This document shows positions 1 through 11,400 of a stretch of 64,000 bases of DNA, piece after piece. The stretch is from assembly GCA_029876055.1 (NCBI GenBank), contig CM056878.1:3038001-3102000 (forward strand). Reading direction: 5' to 3'. The notes beneath the pieces are model-generated. The model saw nothing but the letters and a program-made list of their open reading frames with translations, was not told the origin of the DNA and made no database searches. The DNA is from Madurella fahalii. Taxonomy: Eukaryota; Ascomycota; Sordariomycetes; Sordariales. The position numbers and the translations under genes are program-made. Each line of letters opens with the position of its first letter. Within the stretch, counting starts at the first letter, position 1.

Positions 1-1170
1 TCCTGCTTGGGCTACGGCTTAGATTGATCGACAATAGTTGGGACTGGCTTGATCAATGATGCTGGCTGCTAAGGAATGATGATGCCTGCGCACAACTTTC
101 TGACGTCTAGAGGTGTCGGCCCTTCACAGGGCACAGCAGCAAGTCATTTTCCAAGCCTCAACTTCTTAAGAGGCTTGGGGCCGTTGGCGGCTTTTCTCAG
201 CCATTCGGAGCTATGTACCCATTCCTACACTAAACTCTCCAATGTGCCTTTCGTCTTCTTCCTATCGCATCTAAAATCAGCGGTTCGGCGATCGCGATCA
301 CTGGGCATCACACTATTCAACTCGCCCAAGTCCACCGCGCCGCAGGCCCGGTTCGCTGTAACCTAACTCAGCCCCACGCGCGGTTATGTGCCAACTGAGA
401 CATCCCAGACCTGCCTTCCACGGTAGGCAGGTTGACAAGCCCCCTACATGCGCTCCAACCCTTCTACCTCTTCCTGCGAACCCCATGACGACCAACAAGG
501 CCCGCGAACGGTACGGCACAGCTCTACCACACAAAGAGCGCCCGCCCACCTTCTCCTCGTACCACGGGTATCTACCCATCCACGCACGACTTTCCCTTTC
601 CGCATTCCTCTTCCCTTGCCTGTTTTGCCAGGGTGGGAAGAAGAAAAACAAAGACAAAACAAAAAGAATATTACCTAGTATTATGTATATATGCCCATAC
701 TCCTGCCTCATGACGATGACGACCCCATGACCGTGTCCCAAGTCCTAAGCGCCAAAGTCCCACCCACCCCATGCAGAAAATACTACTAAAAAGGTTTTGA
801 AGCCAGACGAAACCCTCCGTAAAAGTAATGCCACTAACTACCATGCAGAATGCCCCGAACGAAAAATAAAGGTATATGTACATACATGCGGTGGGAAACA
901 GCAGGGCCGCCACACCACCACCACTGCCGCCGTCGCCACCGCCGCTAACGGACATGCCGCCACCTACCCGCCTTGGGTTTTAAACAAGGAAAGAAGAAAA
1001 CGGAGGCATCTTCCTCCCGCACCTCCAGTTTCCATCGAAGAAAGAAAGGAAGAAAAAAAAGAAAAAAAGAAAAAAAAAAAGGATGATATTCGATGTGGTG
1101 TATCATGCGACCGGCCCCAATTAACCCCTGGCCTAACGTCGCTGCAAAACGAATCATGTAAATATATCTC
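1..1170. other. Left-edge intergenic DNA, no gene seen
   Basis: No reading frame here has family features or plausible splice structure. The only distinct element is a purine-rich run (A with some G) at about 1036-1083, less than 100 bp past the SET2 stop codon. On the SET2 sense strand it is a T-rich tract, so it probably lies in the 3' untranslated or terminator region of SET2. Confidence 0.6.
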
Positions 1171-4075
1171 CTAGTGGCTCATCACAGCTTGTTTCGTTTT
1201 CCCCTGATCAAGCGGCTTATCGACGTCCATCTGATCTGCAGCGCCATGCACCCCGGCGGACCCGTTCACCATCACGGCCCGCCCATTCTGCTGCTGATGC
1301 TTCTCGTCCTCCTGGGCCTGCGCTTCATCATCCAATCGCTGGGCCTCCTCGTTCTCGCGCATCAGCGCCTCCTCCTGCTCGCGCCTCGTTCGTTCCTCCT
1401 CTGTCGCAGGTGGGGTATCCATCGGTGGGGGTGGCGGGGTCGGTGGGCTGGGGATATCGACAGGTTGTCCGTCTTCCTTGATGCGCTTTACCGAGGGTGT
1501 TTCGGAGGGCGTCTGCGTCTCCTCGGGCGATTCAGCCTCGTCGTCGCGTTTACGCTTCCGTCCCGAGGGGCTATTTGGAGAACTGTCTTCCTCCTCCCCA
1601 TCGCCTTCCACGTCTGACACCCCCACGTTCTCTTTCTCTGGGGCTGCGGCAGGAGTCGCGACTTCACCAGGTCGCGAGGCCCCTTCGCCTACCCTGGCTG
1701 CGCTCTGGGCTTTCTTCTTCTTCTCCTGTTCCGTATACTTGACCAGTGCGCGCTCGAAAAAGTTTTGCACAAAAGCCTTGACCTTTTTCGCCTGCTTAGG
1801 TGAGATGGATGTGGGGTCGTCGACCCGATTGTTTTTATAATCAGAGGCTACCAGTTTCTTGCTGACGTCGCGGGCAAATTTCTTCAAGTCTTCCTTGGGG
1901 AGCTTGCGGTGAAACTTGTCCATTACGTGTTTGACATGAGGATAAAGCTGGGGCCCCAGTTAGTACGCCACACTATGCAAAAGTTGGTCGCAGTGGGCAG
2001 GAGGAACTCACCGTGTTCTCGTAAATCTTCATTTGTTTCTCGACAGGCAGGGACCGCCACTTCTCCCTCTTGGGGTCGGCCGCCGGAGTGCTGGACCGTT
2101 GCGGCGTGTGGCCTGCTGAATGTCTCGGCGTCGGCTCCTTGGTCAGGCTGTCGATGATGTCCTGTACAGTCTTCTGGTCCTGCTGCGCCTTTGCAGAGGC
2201 CTTGGGAGTCTCGATGGCGGGGGCGGTGGGGCGCTGCCATTGTGTCTTGCCGTGTACGTCGTAAAAGTAATAGCGGCCGGTCTTGTCGGTGGCGACGTAC
2301 CATCCGGCCGGCAGGTTGGTGGGCAGTTTTCGCGGCCTTTGGCCGGTATAGAAATTGGCGTTCCGTTGCGGAATGTTGCTGCGCGGCCCTGTCGGAATTA
2401 CCAGGTTGGCGAAGGGGTCGACGGGCTTGGCGGGCTCTTCGCGGTTGTTGCGGCGCTCCTCCTCGAAGGAATTAGCGGTGGTAGGCGCTGTGGGGTCGTG
2501 CTTCTTGCGCGGGATGCGGTAGGCCGTCTCTAATTTGCTCCATTCTTCCAGCAGTCGCTTCGCTGCAGCGGCCACCTCTTCGTGCTCCGACAATGTCAGC
2601 GGCTGCACCGCTGCTTCGATGTTGGAGTCGGAGATTTTGTTCTTGGTGATTCGCGGCAGCTTGTAGAGAATGTCGAGGATTTGCGAGACGACGTTGGTGT
2701 CTTCCTTGAACGTGTTGAGCGTGCTCTTCAAGATCTGATACCCGTGCATCTTCACCACCCTATGGCGGAGATGGTCGTCCTCGGTGGCCTGAAGGCGCGA
2801 CAGCAGCTTGACGGCAATCCACTTCTCCTTGCACTGCATGAGCGAGGCCATGACCTTGTTGACGCCATCCTCATCGAGGACACGGGGCTGGATGCTGCTG
2901 ACATATTCCTCGTCGTCCTCGTGGGCCTTCTTTCTGCGGGGCTTCTTGGCGACGGCCGTGTCCCAGCTGTCGCCGTCATCGATGCCGAGTGCCTCAATCG
3001 TCGCAAGTGGCAGCTTGGTCGCGCGCTCCGTCTGCGTCTTGCCGCCGATGAAGCCGACGCAGTTCGGCTCGCCACAATAGCACGGCTGCGGATCGGCGCC
3101 ATAACGGTCGACGTTGTAATTAAACACCAGCTCCTCGCCTGCCCGGATTCGGCGGGCGGCAAAAATGCCCATGCGCAGTTTCTCGCCAACCACCCACTTG
3201 TCCACGTAACAGTTGGGATTGCACGAGTGGTTGCAGAACCTGCCCAGATTGCCCCTCTTGGTCGCGTCGACAAACTCGCTCTTGGTCAGCGACATGAAGT
3301 AAAAGTGCTTGATGCCCTCCTTGTCGTATTTGAGCATACGGCTGCGGAACGTGGGCTCGTTGATGACCTCGCCGATATACTCAAAAATAAAGTCGTTGGG
3401 CTGCAGGTCCGAATTTGCCCGCAGGCCGAAACCCTTCTTCTCCGTCTTGATGACCGAGACGTTGGCATACTGCTTTCGCTGGAATCTCTGGTTCTGGCAG
3501 CCATCCCCGCAATTGCAGTCGCCATCTACGCACTCGATTTTCGTCGCCCTGTTGATGCAGTCGGAATCCTCACCACAGGCGTGATTCTGATCGTCGCCTG
3601 CGAAGGGGCAAAAAAAAAAAAGTCAGTGTGTCAGGGGGCGGCACCTCATCAGCCGGGGCCGTGGGGAATGTCACTTACGCCAGTCTTCAGCACAGTCGCA
3701 ATCCAGCGCGTCGTGATCCGACGACCCCATATTCCTGGAGCCGTAGAGGCAATCATTGATTACCTGGAAGGTACTGCAGGCATCGCGAGTGACATCTGGG
3801 AGGTGGTCAAATAACGGTGGTGGGCTCCTAGACATCTTCTGGGACGGCTTGCGCGAGAGCTTCGGTACCGTTCCACTGTCGGGAGTCGAGGTGCCATCAC
3901 CAGCGTACTTTGCATCGTCTGGCGACATGCTGGAGGCTCGCGAGTTGAGCTTGGAGGCGCCCGGCGTGGTCGATCCCGCCGTATCCTCTCTCCTCAGTCT
4001 GACCCCGTTGAATTTCAGCCGTTCCTCGGGCCTCGCGCCCGACACCACGCCTGGAGCACGGTCACCTTCCTCCAT
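1171..4075 (-). CDS. set2: Histone H3 lysine-36 methyltransferase SET2
   Basis: SET2 methylates H3K36 in transcribed chromatin while bound to elongating RNA polymerase II. The model has three exons, 4075-3679, 3597-2012 and 1947-1171, joined over 81- and 64-nt introns with GTAAGT and GTGAGT donors, giving 919 aa. In order I see a Ser-rich N-terminus, a Cys-rich AWS region (about residues 118-175), a SET domain with NHSCNPNC and GEELVFNYN, a post-SET CxCxxxxC-type cluster (YCGEPNC), a WW domain (about 563-592, W..YYFY..W), a coiled-coil linker, and a C-terminal SRI domain that binds phosphorylated Pol II CTD (from about 650, LYPHVKHVMDKFHRKLP). The SRI start is split by the second intron. The tail is acidic and Pro-rich. 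The start is the first ATG in frame with a plausible N-terminus; an upstream in-frame ATG at 4219 would add 48 atypical residues. Identity is secure from domain order. Confidence 0.96.
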
Positions 4076-7000
4076 CGCGACCACAAGGTTGTGCGCCGAG
4101 CGCAGACGGGGCAGGGCTCGCGGGCAGATAGCTAGGGTTGAAATGAGAGGGCAGATGAAAATCCGGCGAGTAAAGAAGGTTCCAAATCGGCAAGGTCGCT
4201 GGTGTGGGCCGCGGAGCACATGTGGGAAGTGCGTTGTTGCTAGTAAAATGTGGGAGGAAGCCGGAGAGTGTTTGGGGGAGGGAAAGAAGATGGAGAGGGA
4301 GAAGCTATTCTGCGTCGGCGCCCATCACATGGCAACTCAAATTCAACTGGAGAATCCAGGAGAAGGTGAAAAATCGACGCTTCTTTTTTGCATCCCAACC
4401 TAGGCCCTCTGGTGTCGCTCGATGTCCATGGCAGTGCGACCTGGCATCCCACGGCTCCGTTGCCAATTGAGGTCGCAGAGACGCAAAATATGGGTTTAGC
4501 ACCGTCCCAATGTCGCCAAGTCCCCAGACAATCGAACCGCGACGCTGATCCATGAAGCGAGGGACCCGCCACGGTTGGTCTCCACCGGCCTTACTTTGTT
4601 CCGGATCCGCGTCCCGCCCGGCGTCTGGTCCTGTCCCGTCCAGTGCCCCACCATGAGGGGCACGGATGTCGTCTCGATGGCGCGCCACCCCGGTCTCCGA
4701 CCGAGTCAACGTCCCCACGCTGCTTGTTGCTTTGTTACCACAGGAAACTGCCCAAGTGCTGATAAATGCACCCCTTCCCGCTCAAACCCCCTCCATCCAT
4801 AGCGCTCGTAACCGTAAAGTATCAGTCTATGGCATCGCCTTTGGGTGGATTGATTTTGGATGAAAGATTGTCATCCCAGTGCTGTAGGTCTCGATCTGAT
4901 GTACGATGAAGTCCATCCGCTTGAGAAATAAACGGCTCTCGCGGGAAACCGCACGCTTCTCACTGTAGCTCCTCTCTCATCCACTTGCCTAGCGCCGAGC
5001 ACCGAATCGTGTGGTAGCAGGGGCTACATCTATGCAACGTTCGAAACGGCACTTCCGCAACCATAGACCCAGAGCCTACTATCGGCGCTCGGGATGGGGT
5101 GACAGCGAGCGATTAGGCGGCGTGGGCAGTTCTAAGGCATTGGGGTAAAGGTGTCCATGAGATAGTGTAGCGTTTCCGCTCAGAGCTCGCGCGGCCCCGA
5201 CTTGCCCTCCTTCCCGTCCCATTCTTAGCAGCACCTGGTTGTCGGCTCATCAGCGTCTTGTGAAGGCCCTTGCAGGCGGACCGGAACGATGTGCATACAT
5301 TGATGGGCATGCAACCAGGGACGACATCTGGCACCACAAAAGGCAGCACGGCATGACGGCCCAGCCGAAGACAGCCCTTTTATATAGGTTGTAACCTGTT
5401 GGAACTTGGAAAAGTTCGCAGCACCCTGGTGCCGGTGCCAGCTCATCGTGCAGGAGGTGGAGCGATGCCCAAGGCAAAAAAACATTTAAAGCCCCGGAAG
5501 AACTCCTCGAGGCCGTTGATCTCGCCGTCCAAAAAAAGGCAATGTCTCCTTCTCCGGCGCCATGGAGAGCATCTTGAATCCTCCCATCGATATCGACCCG
5601 CAGACCGAAGCGATGCGGCTCTTCGACATCGGTTCGCTCCTTGGGGCCTGTGTGATGGCCGACTGGCCCTGAGAACGATGCCATTGGTGAGCGCTGCTCA
5701 CTCATGCAGCCAATGGCCGCCAGAATGGGCCATTCCTACCTCACGCTGGTGGGTACCCGTCCGACCGCGCAAGGCCAATTGGGCTGAGTCTTTGAAAAAA
5801 GCATCTACTTCACTCTATGGGGACATGGCAGAAAAAATAAAATAAAAAGGAGTCCATCGAGACGCGAGTCGGCTGCTCTCGGAAAATCCAGGTGGTGCTG
5901 TCGAGATTGGGCACAAAAGAAGTCGTCGGGCCGAAAATCTGGGGTCCAGTCCAGCAATGCCTTCCCCAGACGCCCGCGCCCTATCATGGAGGGGAGGAGC
6001 ATTGGGGGGTCACATGTGCAGCTGCACGTCGCTTTGAGGTGCAGATGGCCGCTCTGTTCATCAATCAAAGCCCGCGGCCGACCTGCATTCAGCAAGTTGC
6101 GAGGCACTGACGCCCTCCTATCGCTGCAGGCCGCAGGAGCTGGCAGTGGCTGATGCGCCGTTGGAGCACCGAACTGGATGTACAGTGCCTCTCCAAACCC
6201 GGAAGGAGCAGTCTTGCCTAAGCTCTGGTGGCCAGCAGCAATGAGGAGACGCGAGTCGCGGTCGATTATCGCGGTTCCTCGTTTGCCATGCCGGTCTCCC
6301 GGTTGAAGCCGGGAAGACGTGAGCTCCGGAGCTGTGCGACCGGCCGGCTCTTCTGGCCACCCTTGCTCCTGGGCAGAACCCGTTGCCAGCAGTCATCAAC
6401 CAGAGTGTCCACACCACCTGAACAGTCACTTGATCCGGCTGCAGCTGCAAGCTTTGTGGCACACCCAAAGGGAAAGGGAAAAATTCCAGTTGCGCAGATG
6501 CGCGACACACGCTGCGCATCCCAGGACATTGCATCTCTGGGCAGCTGATCATGCCATATCTGGGTGCCGTGGCGGGAGGATAGCGCGCGACACACGGAAC
6601 GGAAAGCAAGAGAAAGGAACTGTGGAGCTGCTCACTGATATTCCCCCCGGAAAGACCAAGTTTATCAGACGGGCCGGGCCCCAGGCTTGGGGACAGACCG
6701 GGGGGTCACACTGCTGCGGTGGGACACTGGTCGCTTGTTGCAAGGTTCAGGCCGCTCGGCTTGTAGCTCTTCGCAGCAAAAGACGCGCGCTTCTGACGGC
6801 TCGCGTGTCTTTGCCGCCTCCCCCCCCCCCCCCCCCAAATCCGCCCACCTGTCCACCACTCGAATTCGCGGCCCGTGAGCGTCCTGAAGTTGGTCCGATG
6901 TTTTCTCTTCTCTCGGCGGCACTCGTGCGCTGACCGTCTTGCCTCGGGCGGACCTCGACACTCGTTTAATTCCTGGAGCCGTCCTTTTTACCTTCTGTCT

Positions 7001-7258
7001 GTCCGCCGGTGCAGGGCGCGCGCACACGCTGTAACCACCAAACCGGCGCCAGGCCTCCTCCCCTCATAAATACCCTGCCTTGCCCGACCTTCGCCACTGC
7101 TGCTGCGACCAGCCTATTCTGATCACGAGCGATTCCTACCTTCTCGAGTGATCTGTCATATTCGCGCCTCGTCAAATGACTGACCGCCGCCGGCCTATGG
7201 CACATTTCTTCCCTTCTTCGTCTTCGCTTCGACGGCATCGGGAAGCCGGGATTTAGTC
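4076..7258. other. Divergent intergenic region between set2 and the AT-hook gene
   Basis: This 3.2 kb holds the 5' flanks of two divergent genes. Its open frames are GC-driven shadows without family features. There is a 17-base C run at 6820-6836 followed by AAAT, and a CT-rich leader before the AT-hook gene. No repeat or RNA gene was recognised. Confidence 0.55.
7066..7072 (+). promoter_or_regulatory. TATA-like element upstream of the AT-hook gene
   Basis: ATAAATA lies about 190 bp before the predicted start codon and is followed by a pyrimidine-rich stretch, the usual arrangement of a filamentous-fungal core promoter. It is assigned from position and sequence only. Confidence 0.3.
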
Positions 7259-8408
7259 ATGGAGTCGTCTTTCACCGACGTCGAAAAGGTACGTTGCTGC
7301 ACCGTCTCTCCCCGCCGCCCCCCACAGGGGCCCCTTTTCCGCACTGGACGTAGCCCAACCGTAACTGCTGCACAGCGCTTTATTCTCGGCGAGATGGTCA
7401 AAACTAGCCACATGGACGTGGGCGTTCTGGTAGACTTTATCAAGTCGCATGATGTTCAACCAGACTGGCTGTCGATGCAGCTTCCGGGAGGTAGGTTTCG
7501 CCCGTCCAGCGATGCTCGAGACTCCAGGCCGAGTCCGGTCCTCTAACCCGCCATTTGCAGGACGCAATATGAATCAGTGTCTCCACGCGGCAGAGATCAT
7601 GTTCAACATGCCGATGCCTCCGCCTGTCATTTCCCCCCTGAAGCGCAAGTCGTTAGGCGACCTTCCCGACCACTTCTCCAAGAGACAAGCTGTCGCATCT
7701 CCCGGCGACGCGTCGCCTCGGGGGCTCTCGCTCGGGGCTCTTCAGCCCGCTGTCGGAGCGCACCCGGTCAACATCCAGCCGCGACCTAATGGCTACGGCT
7801 CCGCTCCTTTGGCTCCTAGTCCCTCCGTCTCAGCTGCACCGTATAATCCAGCGCCGACCCGTAGGCGCGGGCGTCCGCCAAAGTCAGTCCAGAATACCTG
7901 GCAGGTGTCAACTTACCCGCCCATCTCTCCCGCCCCGATAGCGCCTTCGCCCGCGCCGGCGATTGCTCCTCAACCGCACAGTCCCGGTCTACGAGCCGCC
8001 CCGGCATACCAGGCTGCGCCGCAAATGCCATCAGACCCAAAACCGAAGAAGAAGCCGCTGCTTGAGATACTGCCCCGACCCGCCCAGGGAACGCCAGGCT
8101 TGGAACCGGCTGCAAGGTCACCGATACCAGGCGGAGAATATCAGGATAGGCGGGAAGAGACAACTCGTCGGGAGTATTACCAGGCACAGGCCGCAGAGCC
8201 AACGGCGCGAGAACCCCCAATGTCGTCACATCTCCAGAATCAGATTCTGCCTCGGCCGCGGAGCCCGCATCCACACCCATCCTCGAGGGAACCGATAGCG
8301 CGTCCGGCTTTAACAGACCCGGCGCATTTCAGGGAAACACCGCCAGCAACTCCGCTGGAGCCGGTGAAAAACGAGGGCCATACGACAACGGCGGCGGCGG
8401 CTAATTAA
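7259..8408 (+). CDS. AT-hook protein, probably chromatin associated
   Basis: The model has exons 7259-7288, 7376-7490 and 7561-8408 (introns of 87 and 70 nt, donors GTACGT and GTAGGT), giving 330 aa. The first about 75 residues, encoded by the two small exons and the start of the third, form a compact region (FILGEMVKTSHMDVGVLVDF...) of mixed helix-like character. The rest is low-complexity and rich in Pro, Ala and Arg. One AT-hook core (RRRGRPPK) lies near the middle of the third exon, and a basic KRK..KR stretch before it could serve as a nuclear signal. AT-hooks bind the minor groove of AT-rich DNA, so a nuclear DNA-binding role is inferred. I do not recognise the N-terminal region, which may be a small protein-interaction or winged-helix-like domain. 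Exon phases join exactly, which supports the model. Confidence 0.75.
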
Positions 8409-11400
8409 ACCGTAATTCGACTTAATAATGTCTCGACTCTGCTCTTGTCGGTGTTCGGAGACGGCGTTATACCTCATTTCCTCGTTTCCACATTCAAGCT
8501 GCCTCTACCCGGGTATTACAGGACGGAAGGTTTTCGTTTCTTCCATTCCATTTGGCAGACTGCCAATCCAGCGCTTGGGACAGACGGCAGGCGGCAGGCG
8601 GCAGACGGCAAACAGGGACGATATGATGGAGATGCCTTCTCGACTTTCATTCTCGGATTTCTTTCTTTAAAAACTTGAACGGCGCCTTGGGCTCGGCTGG
8701 CATGCATCTTGGCACGACAGCACGACAGCAAACGAAACGACGTACGACATGTTGCAGCAGCGAACAAAAACGAAACGGCCTTACTGAGTTGAAAAACAAA
8801 ACCCAACGATCGATTCCCTACCTCCTCTACTTTATGCTGTACGACAACGACATTTCGTATGTCTTTGACGAAGTACGAGAATAGACGGGCACGAGCATGC
8901 TTTGGTCCTGATCTGAGACGAGTCGACGTGCCTCCTTTCGTTCCTTTTTATCTTCCGATGGTTTTTATGGTTTGTTGATGTGTTGATGGATTTGTACTGG
9001 ACCAAACTGGTTATCATGGCTTTCTTTTCCTCAATGTTTCTTTTTCCTTTTTTTTTCTTCCCTCCCTTTTAGTCCTCAGAACTTTCCACTGGCTCTCCGT
9101 TTACGTGTATGATGACGGGCGTTGGTTTTTCCACCCGGGACATGATCGGTGAGGGACGAGCACCCCTTCGGATCGGATCATTCGGAGGGTATATGTGAGA
9201 GTCTCGTCAACGGTGTGGCGAATAATGTATGATACGTGTACAAGGTAAGAGCCGCGGGGGAGGTTGTCTAGGCGAATGGGATCAGAAAGAGCGGGAGCTT
9301 ATGACTGGGATGATTTTAATCGTAATTTGTTTTTTTTTTTTTTTATTGGTAAAAGCTCGAGGTGGGATTTGAGATCGGGGTGATGAATGGAATTCGATGG
9401 AGCTGCCCTGACGAATGCTTAAGGTCCGCTGGCCCAGTTGTTTGACCGGTTCGCGCTCGGATTATAACCCCCTATACCCCGATGCGGAACATCGCATTGC
9501 ACAGGGATATAAGGCGCAATCCGCGGCCTCAATCAAGAAGACATCAGCTGGCGGTAACGTATTGTGGGTTGTGGGTGACATGACAAGGGACCAGCCATAG
9601 TCAGGAGTCAGTCAACACCAATGCATCACCGCAGAGCCTCAACCTAGTTGTTTGACCAATGAGGCCGAGACGGGCACCATGGAATATCTGAGTTATGCAT
9701 GCGCCAATCAAATGGGGGTTTGTGTCGTGCCAATTGTTGAGTCGATCTCGGTGGCCAACCGTTCAGAGTGGCGGCTGACTGGTCGGGTTTATACAACGGA
9801 TCGACCCATGGATCCTACTACCCAACCATGTTGGATGGTACGATATGCTGCCAATGGAAATCAAAGGCCGAAATATTCTTTTATCCTTATTGACGTTGTC
9901 CTTGGTCTCAGAGGCCGATGCATCCGTATCAGTCTGAGGTCTTTGCACCCATTTTCAGGTTGCACGGAGTTACAGAAATGCATTGACGCAACAAATGTAT
10001 TTGGGTATACCTTGGAAATGTAAGGAGAGCATGCGGCAAGGGGCAGCTACCTCATCAGTGTGCGAATTGAGGTCTCTGAGAAGGAGCTCACGGAGAAGAA
10101 GGCCCTGAAGCAATGCAGGGCGTCCGTGGGAGCACCGGGCCGAACGACGAGACCAATTTCCCTCATCCGGCGCGGTTTGCAAAGTTAGGCTGGCAGTTGT
10201 TCCTCCTGTCTTCGCCCTTGTGCCCTGGTAGCGTCGTATGGAGGGTCAAATTCTTTCGTGTCGAAAGTTTTGTCACGGAGAATGTCAAGGCCACCATTCC
10301 CGGCTGGGAGAGATATATGGAGATCAGTCCTCCTGCGTATGGCTACATGTGCCTCGCGAACTGATTAAGTATCTCGGATCTGAAGACTAATTAAACAAAA
10401 CAGTCCCCTCTCTCCTTCGCATAATCGCAACGCCCTAAGATGCCCAGCCGAAAATACGGGATCTCGGTCATTGCTACCTGGTACTTCATCCCCGACCCTT
10501 CAGGAATGACTCGGAGTCCCCGATTGCTTTCCATGTGAAGGAGCCAGCGGTCCTGTAACTCACCACGTGCCTTCTGAACCTGGTGGGTCGAGCAGCTACC
10601 TTAATATCGGCGACCGCGGGTTTGCTCTTGTTGCTGGAGAGACAGCCCCCTGAAACCAGTAACATTTTGCACGGACTCTGCTGGTGCGTTCCAACTCGAC
10701 AACGCAGTTGATGAGAGGAATTCGTTTCACAACGGCGCTTGCATAGCAGCAACCTGTCGAGTTGTTGAAACAAGCCGTGGCCAGAACGGCAGGCCGAGTC
10801 CCGAAAGACCGGAAGCGGGTGGCTAAGACACGTCTTGGGATGATCTGTTGGAAGTGCCAAGCAAACAGGTACCGGATTTCGTTTCATCACGACCCCTAGC
10901 TCAACACCCGCGGGGGCTGCGTTGATACTACTGTGGCTCGACTGCAAAAAAATTATGTGGTGTAAATCATCCGGGAGCATCCAAGAAAGAAGTTACGGCA
11001 TAATCTTGGAAAGGGTCTAGAAGACGGGAATGACCGACGGTTGCTGCTCCAACCTTGTGAGCATCGGGACACAAGTTCCACCCAATGTCCGGTTGCTTGG
11101 ACGCCAGCATCTGAGTGTGGAGTTTGGCCGCCGAGAAAACTAGGTCAAACGGACCCTACTGTAAGGACTGCCGGCAAGGAGAAGAATCGTGAGCAGGGCA
11201 TCTGCTGTTGACGATGACAGATACCTAGGGGGGTTGGCCCTTCTGGCACCAGATGATTCCGAAGATGACCGGATGCTGAATAATTGCGGGAATCGAACGC
11301 CCTACCGTAGTAGCTTCTGATCAACGAAATCGGAGTCCAAGAGGCCTGGAAGTCATGTCGGAAGTACAGGAAACCTGCCGGCGCACCTAAGGTCAGCAGC

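Noticed and set aside
2582..3814. 410-codon plus-strand frame opposite SET2
   Set aside because: It is exactly antisense to conserved SET2 coding sequence; third-position GC bias removes stops on the opposite strand. It has no family features.
11285..11305. tRNA-like T-arm (GTTCGATTC) on the minus strand
   Set aside because: The stem pairs at only three of five positions and no A-box or acceptor stem lies at the right distance.
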